This document shows positions 6,182 to 15,100 of a stretch of 24,910 nt of DNA, in pieces; position 1 is the stretch's first letter, and every line of letters starts with the position of its first letter. The DNA is from a virus, in IMG/VR virus record IMGVR_UViG_3300028388_000582, positions 1 through 24,910 of that record. One strand, written 5' to 3'. The position numbers and the translations under genes are program-made. Below the pieces are notes generated by a model that was not told the origin of the DNA, ran no database searches, and saw nothing but the letters and a program-made list of their open reading frames with translations.

Positions 6182-6397
6182 CTATTCCTCGTATTGGCTG
6201 CCGTGGATTATTTGCTGGACCGTCTTTGTTTCGTAAATACGAATCGCGGTCCAGATAATAGTGAATAACGCCGCCAGGGGCGGAAGGATGGCGCCAAGTG
6301 TGCCCAGCATGGTCGCAACGCTCGCAAAATCAATGAAATTTTTTGTGGGTTCGTCCATGTCTACAAACTGCCCGGTCGGTTTCGTCGATTGTACCAT
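6182..6397 (-). CDS. Small membrane protein, possible holin partner
   Basis: From the ATG at 6397 the protein has 71 residues: a soluble N-terminus of about 25 residues, then a hydrophobic stretch SVATMLGTLGAILPPLAALFTIIWTAI long enough for one or two membrane passes, then a short charged tail ending SQYEE. An in-frame TTG at 6421 exists, but the ATG lies just after the stop of the upstream gene with GGGTGG 5 nt before it. It abuts the 3-TM holin, and small membrane proteins beside holins often act as antiholins or second holins. That role is inferred from position only. Confidence 0.7.
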   Translation of the reverse strand: MVQSTKPTGQFVDMDEPTKNFIDFASVATMLGTLGAILPPLAALFTIIWTAIRIYETKTVQQIIHGSQYEE

Positions 6398-6407
6398 TTG
6401 AGCCACC

Positions 6408-6716
6408 CTATGCCATGTCAAAACGCTTGACGTCCGCTTCGTTGAGTAGCATCCGCGCCCTGGTCAAATCAGCATAATAAGCGCCGCGACAATGATCGGG
6501 CGCCCACCATTTAAACATCCAATCAATGGCAATTCGCAGCTGTTTCCAGCCGGGTTTGTGGCGTAGGCGCCAGGACCGACCGCTTATGGATTCGTTTGGG
6601 TTATCGCCAAACAATAGTGCAACATTTACTAGCTGCGATATGGCGTCGCCGACGCGAACGCAATAATCACGCAAGCGATAAACAACAAGGGTATACATAA
6701 TCCGATAATTCCGCAT
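6408..6716 (-). CDS. Conserved phage protein of unknown function in the lysis region
   Basis: Counting from the ATG at 6716 (GGGG 8 nt upstream) the protein has 102 residues; an ATG at 6728 would add four. The N-terminal third is mildly hydrophobic (YTLVVYRLRDYCVRV, QLVNVALLFG). It is followed by NESISGRSWRLRHKPGW, QLRIAIDWMFKWW and DHCRGAYYADL. From memory, this arrangement recurs in small proteins next to phage lysis genes, without an established function. The Trp-rich motif SWRxR...W...DWMF...DHCR looks conserved and may bind membrane or peptidoglycan. It is followed within 10 bp by the small membrane gene. Confidence 0.6.
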   Translation of the reverse strand: MRNYRIMYTLVVYRLRDYCVRVGDAISQLVNVALLFGDNPNESISGRSWRLRHKPGWKQLRIAIDWMFKWWAPDHCRGAYYADLTRARMLLNEADVKRFDMA

Positions 6717-6744
6717 AACAAACCCCATTCAATCGCGCGTGAAA

Positions 6745-7104
6745 TCATTCGCCGGCCGCTGCTTCCGCCGCTGCCAGTTGCTCAGCCTCAAACGCATCGC
6801 GCTCAAGTGCCAGTTTGAAATAGAGCGAATATACTGCGACGTATAAATCCTGATAAGTCATGGTCGCGCCGGTATCCGCGCCGGTTTCTGGGTTGATTAA
6901 CGAAATGCTGGTCAGCGCATTTTCTGGCGTGAACGCTTCCGATACGCTTCCCGCTGACTTGCTTATGCTTTCGCCGTTGTCGAGATTGATGACCTCGGTC
7001 TCCTCAAAAGTGATGCCCTTTGAGTCGATGCCGTTGTTGATTGTGACGCGGTTAGACCGAACATAGGACGTTCCCGCGAGTGTAGTTTCTTTGTAGTTGC
7101 TCAT
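6745..7104 (-). CDS. Hypothetical protein following the tail fibre
   Basis: The 119-residue protein is not recognised. The first 60 residues are rich in Thr, Ser, Asn and Glu and look beta-stranded. The central part has ENALTSISLINPETGAD, and residues about 82-119 form a helix (YQDLYVAVYSLYFKLALERDAFEAEQLAAAEAAAGE) ending in Ala and Glu. It has a GGAG ribosome binding site before the ATG and follows the DUF7936-like gene by 2 bp. Its base composition matches the lower-GC fibre segment, so it was probably acquired with the fibre. A chaperone or accessory subunit of the fibre is a reasonable guess, without direct proof. Confidence 0.6.
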   Translation of the reverse strand: MSNYKETTLAGTSYVRSNRVTINNGIDSKGITFEETEVINLDNGESISKSAGSVSEAFTPENALTSISLINPETGADTGATMTYQDLYVAVYSLYFKLALERDAFEAEQLAAAEAAAGE

Positions 7105-7106
7105 GG

Positions 7107-7406
7107 TTAGCTCCAGGGTAATCCGGTGTCAGTGTCTGGGGTTTGTTGCTTGGCGATTTGGTCGGCGATGCGCTTGTCGATATTGTCGCAATAATTCTTG
7201 CCCAACGCCGCTTTCGTCCATGCAATTGCCATAGCCTCGTTAATCGCCTCGTATGGCGTATTCTCGGCGTATTTCTGAATGCTTGCTGTGCCATATGTGG
7301 AGCCGCTTAAATCGCCCTCAGAGCCTGTCACGCGCCAGTGAGCGATTGTTGCTCGATTGCTCGCAGTATCTCGGTCGATGGCGGATATTTTCCAAGTGAT
7401 TTGCAT
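7107..7406 (-). CDS. DUF7936-like small phage protein
   Basis: The 99-residue protein begins with strands (MQITWKISAIDRD and IAHWRVTGSEGD), then SGSTYGTASI, a helix with AINEAMAIAWTKAALG, and ends with QIAKQQTPDTDTGLPWS. This order and the closing GLPW motif match a small family (DUF7936, assigned from memory) that sits beside tail fibre genes in many environmental phages. Function unknown. GGGAG lies 8 nt before the ATG, and the fibre stop is only 3 bp upstream of that ATG. Codon use resembles the fibre rather than the GC-rich structural genes. Confidence 0.65.
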   Translation of the reverse strand: MQITWKISAIDRDTASNRATIAHWRVTGSEGDLSGSTYGTASIQKYAENTPYEAINEAMAIAWTKAALGKNYCDNIDKRIADQIAKQQTPDTDTGLPWS

Positions 7407-7409
7407 ACG

Positions 7410-9767
7410 TTATGCTCCCTTGAGTGCCGCTACTTCGGCCTTAAGTTCTTCAATCATTGCTTGCTGCTCTTGGATGGCTTTGATTGCCTTCATGTACATA
7501 ATGCTATACTTAACAGACTTCATGCCTTCTTCGTCAGTGCTGACAAGGCTACCCATTCCAGCTTCTTCAAGCTCCTGCGCTACCACACCAATATGCTTTG
7601 CGCCTGTGGAATTCAAGGTGTAGCTGCGAACACGGATAGCCATGATGTCGTCAAGCTGTGGGGAAGCGTCCACAATGTCAGACTTTAAGCGAGCATCTGA
7701 AATAGCGCCGTAGCTGTTGTTGTTATTCAGTATATCGCCGTCACGCTGCATTATTGCTACTAGATTTTCAGTAGAGCCAACATCAGAATAAAATGTTAAT
7801 AAAGAGCCGTTGTTTGTGCTGTTGGCTGAATAAAATGTTGCAGCCACTGCTGCCCCAGAAACAGCAAAACGCTCACTGCCCACTCCCGAAGTCCTAGCAA
7901 CCAGCAGGTTTCCGCTGGAGTCTAGGCGCATGCGCTCTTGATTGCCGTTGTTTGTAAACAAGTAAGCGTCAATGCTGTGGTCGTAACTGATACGGCCTGC
8001 GTCTACGTCAGCAGCATCTCCAAAAAAGATATGAGACTTTCCTGTGTTACTGGCTTGGATGGCAAGAATCTCAGTTGCAGTACCGTCACCAATATGGAGC
8101 GAATACGCTGGGTTTGTGTTACCAATACCAACGTTGCCGCTGGAGTCGAGAAACATGGTCGTGTCTTGAGCAGTACCTCTTACAAACGCAAGCCCATCAT
8201 TAGTGTCGCCGCCGTTATATCCAAATACGGTTGTTTCTGCGGCGTTGACTTCCCAATAAGAATCAGCGTTCCCGCCTCTTAAAATCTTAAAGCCGCCCTG
8301 AGAACTACCGCCCCGACTGACTGTTACATGAGCGCCTAAGCCGTCACTAGCTGTAAAATTTGCTAGGCCGTATGTTGCATCGTTTGTCCCTACAACAGAA
8401 AAAGTTGTAACAGGAGTATTACCGCTTTGAACACCAACTTTACCTTCTCGATCAATAATTAAATGATGAACGCCACTTTCGTAGTTATCTCGACCGGCAC
8501 TGAAGCGTAAGTCCATTTCGCCAAATTCGGACACGGATTTAGACCACATTCCAGCGTAGTGTGGCGGACTTCCAGAAGCGTCACCGTTTTCAAAAAGATA
8601 AGCGCCAATATAAGTGTTATTTGAGATAACTGATGTGGTATTACCGACAATTACGTCGGCACCTGTAGAGCTTTGTACTTCTAATGCCTTTCCGCCAATA
8701 GCTGCCGTTGGGGCAGTCTCACCAATACCAACGTTGCCGCTGGAGTCGATACGCATGGCTTCGATTGGGGCTACATCTGAATTGCTTTGGCGCGTCCTAA
8801 AGACTAATTCGCCTTTAAACGACGCTGTTCCGTCTTCTTCTATTGAAATATCAGCGTGGGCATACGTAGCAGTTCCGTTTCCAGAATCAAAGCCAAGCCT
8901 TGAAACACCTTGAACGCTTCCGCTGCCTCCTTCTGCGTTGCCTATTCTTACTGCGTAATCGCCCGCAGCATCAGCCCTGACGTGTAGTTTTGAATTTGGG
9001 CTGTCATAGCCAATACCAACGTTGCCGTTGCCAGCAACGCGTAGCGCCTCTGTCGTGCCATTAACCTTGAAGATGTGATCGCAAGATGTGCCTAAAGTTG
9101 TACCGACCGTATATTCTAGGTTCTCGCTTGCCGTCATGACGATTGAGCCGTCTTCTGCGCTGTTTCTATAAAACTTTAGGCCAGACTCTGTGTTGAAGTA
9201 TTTCTCAAAAGCTATATACCAATCAGTCCCCTGGTATCTGCCTATTTGTACCGTCCCAAGGGTAGGACTTGCAGTTTGGATTCCAACCCGATTATTCGTA
9301 GAGTCAACGTACAGCATTTGACTATCTACGGTTAGGTCGCCGTCAATGGTCACGCTTCCGGTGAACGATCCGCTGTCGGCGACAACCGTACCCGCCGCAG
9401 TTTTAGTGCCGCCGATGTTGATCGTCCAGGACGACTTGGTGCCACTGCCCGCGTAGCCGATCGCGTCGACAACCAGCGATGTCCCGCTGTAACTCGTAAC
9501 GATACAGTCCATAAAATTGGTCGATGGTGCCGCAGCGTCGGCGATCCTCAACGGTGTTCCGGGTTGATAGGGCTTCCCGGAATCCGCCGTCGTGAACGAC
9601 TTCGACCCGGTGCCAATCGCGACCGAACTGGTCGACGTCGAATTGTAAATGTCGCCCGCCTGGGTAACGAAGTCCTCGAAAGCGTCGGGCAATCCGTCGA
9701 CGTAGTTCTGGCCGGCGAAATCCGCCAGGGTGTAAGTTCTGCCGTTTAAGGTTACCGGGAATGCCAT
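7410..9767 (-). CDS. Tail fibre/spike with C-terminal S74 self-cleaving chaperone
   Basis: The 785-residue protein has an N-terminal virion-attachment region (1 to about 120, with GTGSKSFTTADSGKPYQPG), a long beta-rich shaft with repeats of the form DSSGNVGIG...P...L.V, and a C-terminal peptidase S74 chaperone. The chaperone shows the ISDARLKSDI dyad, Ser690 and Lys695, then HIGVVAQELEE and a terminal coiled coil (about 757-783). S74 domains trimerise the fibre and cut themselves off before the Ser. The mature fibre would be about 689 residues and bind a cell-surface receptor, often a polysaccharide. The ATG overlaps the upstream stop (TAATG). GC content drops sharply after about residue 140, a sign of exchange of the receptor-binding part. 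Confidence 0.92.
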   Translation of the reverse strand: MAFPVTLNGRTYTLADFAGQNYVDGLPDAFEDFVTQAGDIYNSTSTSSVAIGTGSKSFTTADSGKPYQPGTPLRIADAAAPSTNFMDCIVTSYSGTSLVVDAIGYAGSGTKSSWTINIGGTKTAAGTVVADSGSFTGSVTIDGDLTVDSQMLYVDSTNNRVGIQTASPTLGTVQIGRYQGTDWYIAFEKYFNTESGLKFYRNSAEDGSIVMTASENLEYTVGTTLGTSCDHIFKVNGTTEALRVAGNGNVGIGYDSPNSKLHVRADAAGDYAVRIGNAEGGSGSVQGVSRLGFDSGNGTATYAHADISIEEDGTASFKGELVFRTRQSNSDVAPIEAMRIDSSGNVGIGETAPTAAIGGKALEVQSSTGADVIVGNTTSVISNNTYIGAYLFENGDASGSPPHYAGMWSKSVSEFGEMDLRFSAGRDNYESGVHHLIIDREGKVGVQSGNTPVTTFSVVGTNDATYGLANFTASDGLGAHVTVSRGGSSQGGFKILRGGNADSYWEVNAAETTVFGYNGGDTNDGLAFVRGTAQDTTMFLDSSGNVGIGNTNPAYSLHIGDGTATEILAIQASNTGKSHIFFGDAADVDAGRISYDHSIDAYLFTNNGNQERMRLDSSGNLLVARTSGVGSERFAVSGAAVAATFYSANSTNNGSLLTFYSDVGSTENLVAIMQRDGDILNNNNSYGAISDARLKSDIVDASPQLDDIMAIRVRSYTLNSTGAKHIGVVAQELEEAGMGSLVSTDEEGMKSVKYSIMYMKAIKAIQEQQAMIEELKAEVAALKGA
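8121..9027. repeat. In-frame direct repeats in the tail fibre shaft
   Basis: A 29-bp stretch starting accaataccaacgttgccg occurs identically at 8121-8149 and 8721-8749, exactly 600 bp (200 codons) apart. A shorter copy (18 bp) lies at 9010-9027, 296 codons from the first. They encode the SSGNVGIG shaft motif and could support recombination between shaft units. Confidence 0.85.
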
Positions 9768-10612
9768 TAGATGATTTCCTCCACTTCGATCCTGCGCGTG
9801 TAGTGATCCAGAACGCGGTTTTCCACCGGGTTCAGTTCAGCCTGGCGCCCGTATATGTTTTGGGTGATGAACGTTGTTTCGTCGGTTTCCTGGGGAATCA
9901 CCAGGACATCCTCGGAAATACCTTTTCGCCGGTCCAGGTGGTTAAAAATGTTGTGAAACACTTCGGCGCCAGGTAGACCGTTTAATTCGAACGAAATCAC
10001 GCGATACCTGGGCAATATATCCACGAAGGTTTGACCGGTGCGCGACCGGGTGATTTTCGACGGGTCCACCCAGGAAATTTCCCAGCCATAACCCATTTCG
10101 TTGGTCGGTCGATAGCTTGGACCCGCAAACACCCGACCGACTTCGATCAGGTCGTTTCCATTCGCCAGGTCAATCCGCATATAACGCGCCTGGACCGCCT
10201 GGTCCAAAACGTCATAGTAGCTAATCGGATAATCCAGCGCAGCTTCGGCGGTCAGAATGCCGCCCCAGTGAAACTCCCCGTATGCCAGGTAACCGAATTC
10301 CTCGATCGTTGGCCATGCTGCGACCACCCCGGAATCGTATTCGGTGGTTGCGAACGTATCATCGTTCCCGATCCGAATTCGAACCGTCCCGGTGGTTTGG
10401 TCCAGGTTGTGTTTTAGAATGGCGACGACATCGATCACCCTAGACTGCGCGAAATCGAATTCCACGAACGCCGCCGACGAACTGTTCGCAATATAGCTTT
10501 TCCCCAGCTGGATACTCTGCAGGTTTTCCGCCGAAAAATAGGTCGAATCCTGCTCCGTAGTATGATCGGGAATCGTGCCGGAATCCACAAAATTGGTTGT
10601 CGCGATCAACAT
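9767..10612 (-). CDS. Tail-tip associated structural protein, discoidin-like region
   Basis: From the ATG at 10612 (TAATG overlap with the hub gene stop) the protein has 281 residues. Open sequence continues upstream to 10711 but only within the hub gene. The N-terminal half is beta-rich with FVEFDFAQSRVIDVVAILKHNL, GTVRIRIGNDD and ARYMRIDLANG, a pattern like discoidin (F5/8 C) beta-sandwiches. The C-terminal half has SWVDPSKITRSRTGQTFVD, PRYRVISFELNGL and RRIEVEEII, as in phage baseplate or tip proteins. It lies between hub and fibre, so it probably links them or adds a carbohydrate-binding surface to the tip. The family name is not certain. Confidence 0.65.
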   Translation of the reverse strand: MLIATTNFVDSGTIPDHTTEQDSTYFSAENLQSIQLGKSYIANSSSAAFVEFDFAQSRVIDVVAILKHNLDQTTGTVRIRIGNDDTFATTEYDSGVVAAWPTIEEFGYLAYGEFHWGGILTAEAALDYPISYYDVLDQAVQARYMRIDLANGNDLIEVGRVFAGPSYRPTNEMGYGWEISWVDPSKITRSRTGQTFVDILPRYRVISFELNGLPGAEVFHNIFNHLDRRKGISEDVLVIPQETDETTFITQNIYGRQAELNPVENRVLDHYTRRIEVEEII

Positions 10613-12120
10613 TAGAACGTCGCCTCCACGGTGATTTCGTTGGCTTCCAGGTCGATTATTTTCGAAATAATGACCATCCAGCGTTCGGACCCGATGCCAA
10701 ACCGGGAACAAGTAACCGCGATTATATCCCCCAGGCCGAAAGATAGGGGCGAACCCTTCATTTTGATCCTGAAAACTTTGTGGGTCTTTTCGTAGATTTC
10801 ATCCGCCAGGCGCGCCGCCTCGGTCGTCGCGTCGGTGACGTTCGTAATCAGCGAATCGACCGTGAAAACATCCCGCGAACTGTAAATGGTCGCGCTTTTG
10901 TCGCCGCCATCGGTAACCGATAAATATTTGCGAACTGCGTAATCCGCATCCGCCGGCGATGCCCCCAGCTCTGCCTGGGTTAGCGGTCGATAGTTGCGCT
11001 TGTAATTCACCGCCACCGACCAGGCCGGCGGAATTGTGGGCAACATTTCGATTTCGATGATGTCGTTGTCTGTAATGTATTCGGCAATTGTTGGCGTTCC
11101 ACTGGTCGGCGGATATTCAAAAACCAAAGGATAAATGGCGTTGTTGTTTTCGATCTTCCCTACCATCGACGCGCCGATCGAAACCAAAAACTGATTCATC
11201 GCGTCCAGGACTGTGATCCTATCCCGGAAATAACCGCCGACGCTGGTCAGTGAAGGCGGACCAAAAAATCCGCCACCGTAGACTTCCGGGTTCGTCGTGG
11301 GTTCCAGCCCAGCATATTCGACCGCAAGTTCGTACAATATCCCGCCCGCCCTGTTCGTAAACGATCCGTAAACGATGTCGTTCGTAGCATCGACCGTAAT
11401 CACCCCGCTGGGCGCGCTGGTTAGCTGTATGGTGCCTTTTGCTAGGTTTGCTGTGTAGTCAGTGCCCCCGCCGGTTAAAAGCTCCCCAGCCTCGTATACT
11501 GCGTCGATGGACGTGATCGCACCGTCGTGAACTTGGTATATGTGAGTTGTTTCGTTGGTCAGAACTGGCTCGACATTAAACACCTGCCCCAGGACAATCG
11601 GTTTCGGCGATCCGCTGGCGTTGCCCGACGTGAAATCGTTCGGTGGAAATACCTTGTTCAGCTTTTCTTTTAAATCCGACACCTCTAGGGTTACAGTTTG
11701 TTCGTCGAACCCGACCGACAAAATCACACCGCGAAAAATCGAGAAAAACCCGTCGACGACGGTTTCCCCTGGTTGGCCGATTAGGATTTCGACCGCCTTG
11801 TTGTCGAAATAGTAATCCGCCAGGTAATCCAGCCCACCGTCGCCGTTCGCCAGGACAATGGACCCGGTCGACGGCGAAACCACACCGCCAGCATTGCCCA
11901 GGCCGTACATGGATTCCGTAATGTTCAAAACCGACTGAACGCGCGGTTCAAAATAAACATAGTTCCAGGTTGGATCGGGAATGTAGCCTTTCTGCAGGAA
12001 CGGACGATCGGAAAATGGCAGCGTTGTCTCGGTTGTGCCGTCATCCTCGACGCAATCCACGAAAACAATAAACTGATAATCCGCCGAATAACTTAGTCGA
12101 ACCGCTTCGCGCAGTGCCAT
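10612..12120 (-). CDS. Tail-tip hub / tail-associated structural protein
   Basis: The 502-residue protein is beta-rich and low in helix. FSIFRGVILSVGFDEQTVTLEVSD and the C-terminal SFGLGDIIAVTCSRFGI...WMVIISKIIDLEANEITVEATF resemble the gp27/J-like hub domains at the end of siphovirus tubes. A central VLDAMNQFLVSIGASM segment and ATTEAARLADEIYEKTHK fit the same type. It would close the tail tube below the tape measure and carry the fibre and tip proteins. Both ends overlap neighbours by TAATG junctions, so the order tape measure, hub, tip protein, fibre is translated as a coupled series. Exact family not assigned. Confidence 0.7.
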   Translation of the reverse strand: MALREAVRLSYSADYQFIVFVDCVEDDGTTETTLPFSDRPFLQKGYIPDPTWNYVYFEPRVQSVLNITESMYGLGNAGGVVSPSTGSIVLANGDGGLDYLADYYFDNKAVEILIGQPGETVVDGFFSIFRGVILSVGFDEQTVTLEVSDLKEKLNKVFPPNDFTSGNASGSPKPIVLGQVFNVEPVLTNETTHIYQVHDGAITSIDAVYEAGELLTGGGTDYTANLAKGTIQLTSAPSGVITVDATNDIVYGSFTNRAGGILYELAVEYAGLEPTTNPEVYGGGFFGPPSLTSVGGYFRDRITVLDAMNQFLVSIGASMVGKIENNNAIYPLVFEYPPTSGTPTIAEYITDNDIIEIEMLPTIPPAWSVAVNYKRNYRPLTQAELGASPADADYAVRKYLSVTDGGDKSATIYSSRDVFTVDSLITNVTDATTEAARLADEIYEKTHKVFRIKMKGSPLSFGLGDIIAVTCSRFGIGSERWMVIISKIIDLEANEITVEATF

Positions 12121-15100
12121 TATTTGCGACTCCCAGCCAGTTGCGCCCCGGATGATCGGCCGACCTGGCGCCGCAGGGCCGCCACTTCCTCGCGAACTTC
12201 CTGAACCGCCTTGATTAGCTGGCGACCGCCGTCCTTCGAAATAGGCGAAACAGTGCCACCCTGTCCAGGAACGAATAACTCGGGTCCAGCTTCACCGACG
12301 ACCGACGCCTGGCCGCGCTCCAGGGGTCCACCGTACTGCCGGGCAACAATGCCAGCCGCCGCGTTGTACATAGTCCCGAATTCGTCGTCCAGGTTAAAAC
12401 TTGGAACGACCATTTTCAGGATTTCTTGCCCCATGTAATCATACAAAAATTCCGCAAGCTCACTAGAAAGCCCCTCGAAACCTTTCATGACTTCTATGTT
12501 TTGTTTAACCCCGGCCTTGGTGTCGCTTCCTGGCAATGGCGTTCTTTGATTTATTTTCCCTATTATTTCAACCGCTTTCGCCGCTTTAGTTACAATAGGA
12601 ATTCCATTTTCATCTAGTCCATATTCAGGAATCAAAAAGTCCTGCATGGATTTGCCAAATACATTGGATAGACCTGTCATTGCTCCCATGACGTTATCGC
12701 CAATCCAATTATCCTTGGCGATCATCATTTGAGCATTTGCCGCTCTGAACTGTTCCGTTCCGCCGTCTGAAAGAAAACTAGTAAAAAGTTTGATGGCCTG
12801 AAGAATTGCTGCGACATATTGCAAACCAGGAATAAATCCAAGAGTCTCACCAAATGGGGGCAACGGACCAAAATTTGCGACATCAGCCAAAGCGCCACCA
12901 CTTGCAAAACCTGGCAGTCTTCCGGCGTTCAATGCCTCAAAGAACCCGGCGCCGAACTTGGAAACCGAACTCGCCTGGATCACATATTCGCCGGGCGATA
13001 GCATTGCAGGAACCCGGTCCTCGCGCGGTCCGCCTGGGCCGGTAACACGACCACCGACCGCGAACCCTTCGACCTGGCCGCCGGTAGCTAAACCAGGAAC
13101 CAGGTTTTTAACGAAATTCAGACCGACCGACACGATCGCCTCAGCTGCGATTCGCTTCAATCCGTCAATGATAGAACCGACGAAATCATCGAATTCTAAC
13201 TTTCCTGAAGTAAAGAAATCAGCGAATGCGCCTTCCAGATCGGTTAGCGCGCCATTCAATAAACCGATCGCGCCCTCGCCTGCAGCGCCCGCGCCGATGG
13301 CATCAAAGAACCCGCGAATCTTGGTCAGCATCGGAACGCCGAACAACTGTCCCGCCGCTGTTTCCGCTTCCTTCAGTTTGGCTTCCAGCTTGTCCAGGGC
13401 TTCCCCTGGGTCGGTTCCCTTGGCGATTTCGTCGTAATAGTCTTTTATCATCGCCTGGCCTTGCGGTCCTGCCAGGTCACTAGCCGCCTGCTTCGCCGCC
13501 TCCAGGCGCGCTTTTAATGTCTGCAGGGTTGCACTAGTTCCATCGGTATTTTCGCCCAGGGCTTCGATCTGGGCTTCCAGGGCTTCGATTTCACGGTCTG
13601 CCTGGCGAATAGGGTCGACGATCCCGGTCATTTCCTCGTTGAAGTCCGCCAAGGAATCGTTGTATTCGTCCTGGGTGATCTTGCCGTTCGCCAACAGTTG
13701 ATCCAGGTTCTTCACCGCGTTCTGGTAATCACTTACCGCGTCGGTCGTTCCCTTGATTTCATCCAGCAAATCGATCTGGGCTTTTGTCAGTCCTTCAGTT
13801 TCCAGGATTAGGTCGGCTTGTTCGCCCTTCAGCTTTTCCAATTCGCGACGCATTGCCGCCAGCTGGGATTCGTTTTCGCCGCCCGTCTTGATCGCCGCAT
13901 CGATCGCCGCTTCGAGGGCTTTCTGTTTGTCGATGTTGTCCTGCAGTTCATCCTCGACGCCGGTAAGTTCCTTGGTCATTTCCGCCAGCATTCGGTTGAA
14001 ATCATCGCCGCCGATTTCGCCTTTGTTGAACTGCTCGGTCAGGATTGCGACTTTCTTCTGGAAATCATCGATCGACTTTGTCGGCGCCTTAACTTTGTCG
14101 CGCAGTTTCTCCAGCGCCTTCCGGAATTCATCGGTTTCAGTCGCCGCGACCTTTGATTCTTCGGCGATTTCGTCCACCGCGTCCGCGTGATCGTTCAGGG
14201 GGCGCTCAATGTTTTTGGTCGTTTTTTCTAAATCAGAGAGTGCCTTTTCCAAATCATCGGTCGAATCGGTCGCATCATCCGAACCGCCGACCATGTCATC
14301 CAAGGAATCGGTCGCCGCGACCACGTCGTCGGAAAACACGACCGCCGCTGTGCTGATTGCCGCCATTACTAGGCCGACCGGACCGAGCGCCGCCTGGGTT
14401 GCTATTGCCGCCACCCGGATCGTCGCCAGGGCTTTCCCCAAGGCGATCAGGGCGGTCGCAAATTGTATGACCCTCGTCACCGCCATCACCGCGATAAACC
14501 CGGCGAATAGCTTGGTTATCAGTCCCAGGTTGTCCAGTAGGAATTCGAATCCATCCAGCAGTTTCCCGGTCAATGGAACCGCCATTTCCGCCAGTTTCTC
14601 GGAAACCTTTTCCATTTGTGGCGCCGCTTCCGACAGCCCCTTGACCAGCGCAGCCTGAACTATTCCCTGAAACTTGGTCACCGAATCGTTGAACGACTCA
14701 ATTTGTCCCAGGGCGTTGTCGTCAATTTCTAGTCCCAGCGCCTTAAATTCAGCGCGCAGTTCGTCCAGACCTTCGGACCCGTGATCTAGGAAATTGAGTA
14801 GCTTAATCCCGCGATTAGAAAACAAATCCGACGCCGCCGCTGCGCGTTCCGCCGGGTTTTTAAGGTTCTTGAATTCGTCAGCAATTATTTTTAATTGCTT
14901 GTCCAGGGGCAGGGTGGCCAGCTTTTCGGCGGATATTCCGAATTTCTGCAGAACTTCCCGCGCCTGGCCGGTGCCGTCCGCCGCTTCACCGACCCGCTTC
15001 TGGAATATCTCCATTAGCTTGTTAAATGTGCCGGTTTCGACGCCCGCGTAATTTGCCGCCAGTTGTAGCGCGCCTAGGTCTTTTGCTGCGACGCCCAGCC

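Noticed and set aside
4595-7104. Search for spanin (Rz/Rz1) genes in the lysis region
   Set aside because: No protein with an N-terminal anchor plus periplasmic coil, or lipobox, was found. The spanin may lie outside the window or be replaced by another type.
12958-13437. Plus-strand ORF of 159 codons opposite the tape measure gene
   Set aside because: It is a Ser/Pro/Arg-rich shadow of the tape measure frame without any domain.
13753-14190. Plus-strand ORF of 145 codons, Ser-rich
   Set aside because: It is the antisense shadow of the tape measure coiled-coil part, and the Ser runs come from repeated Glu/Asp/Lys codons.
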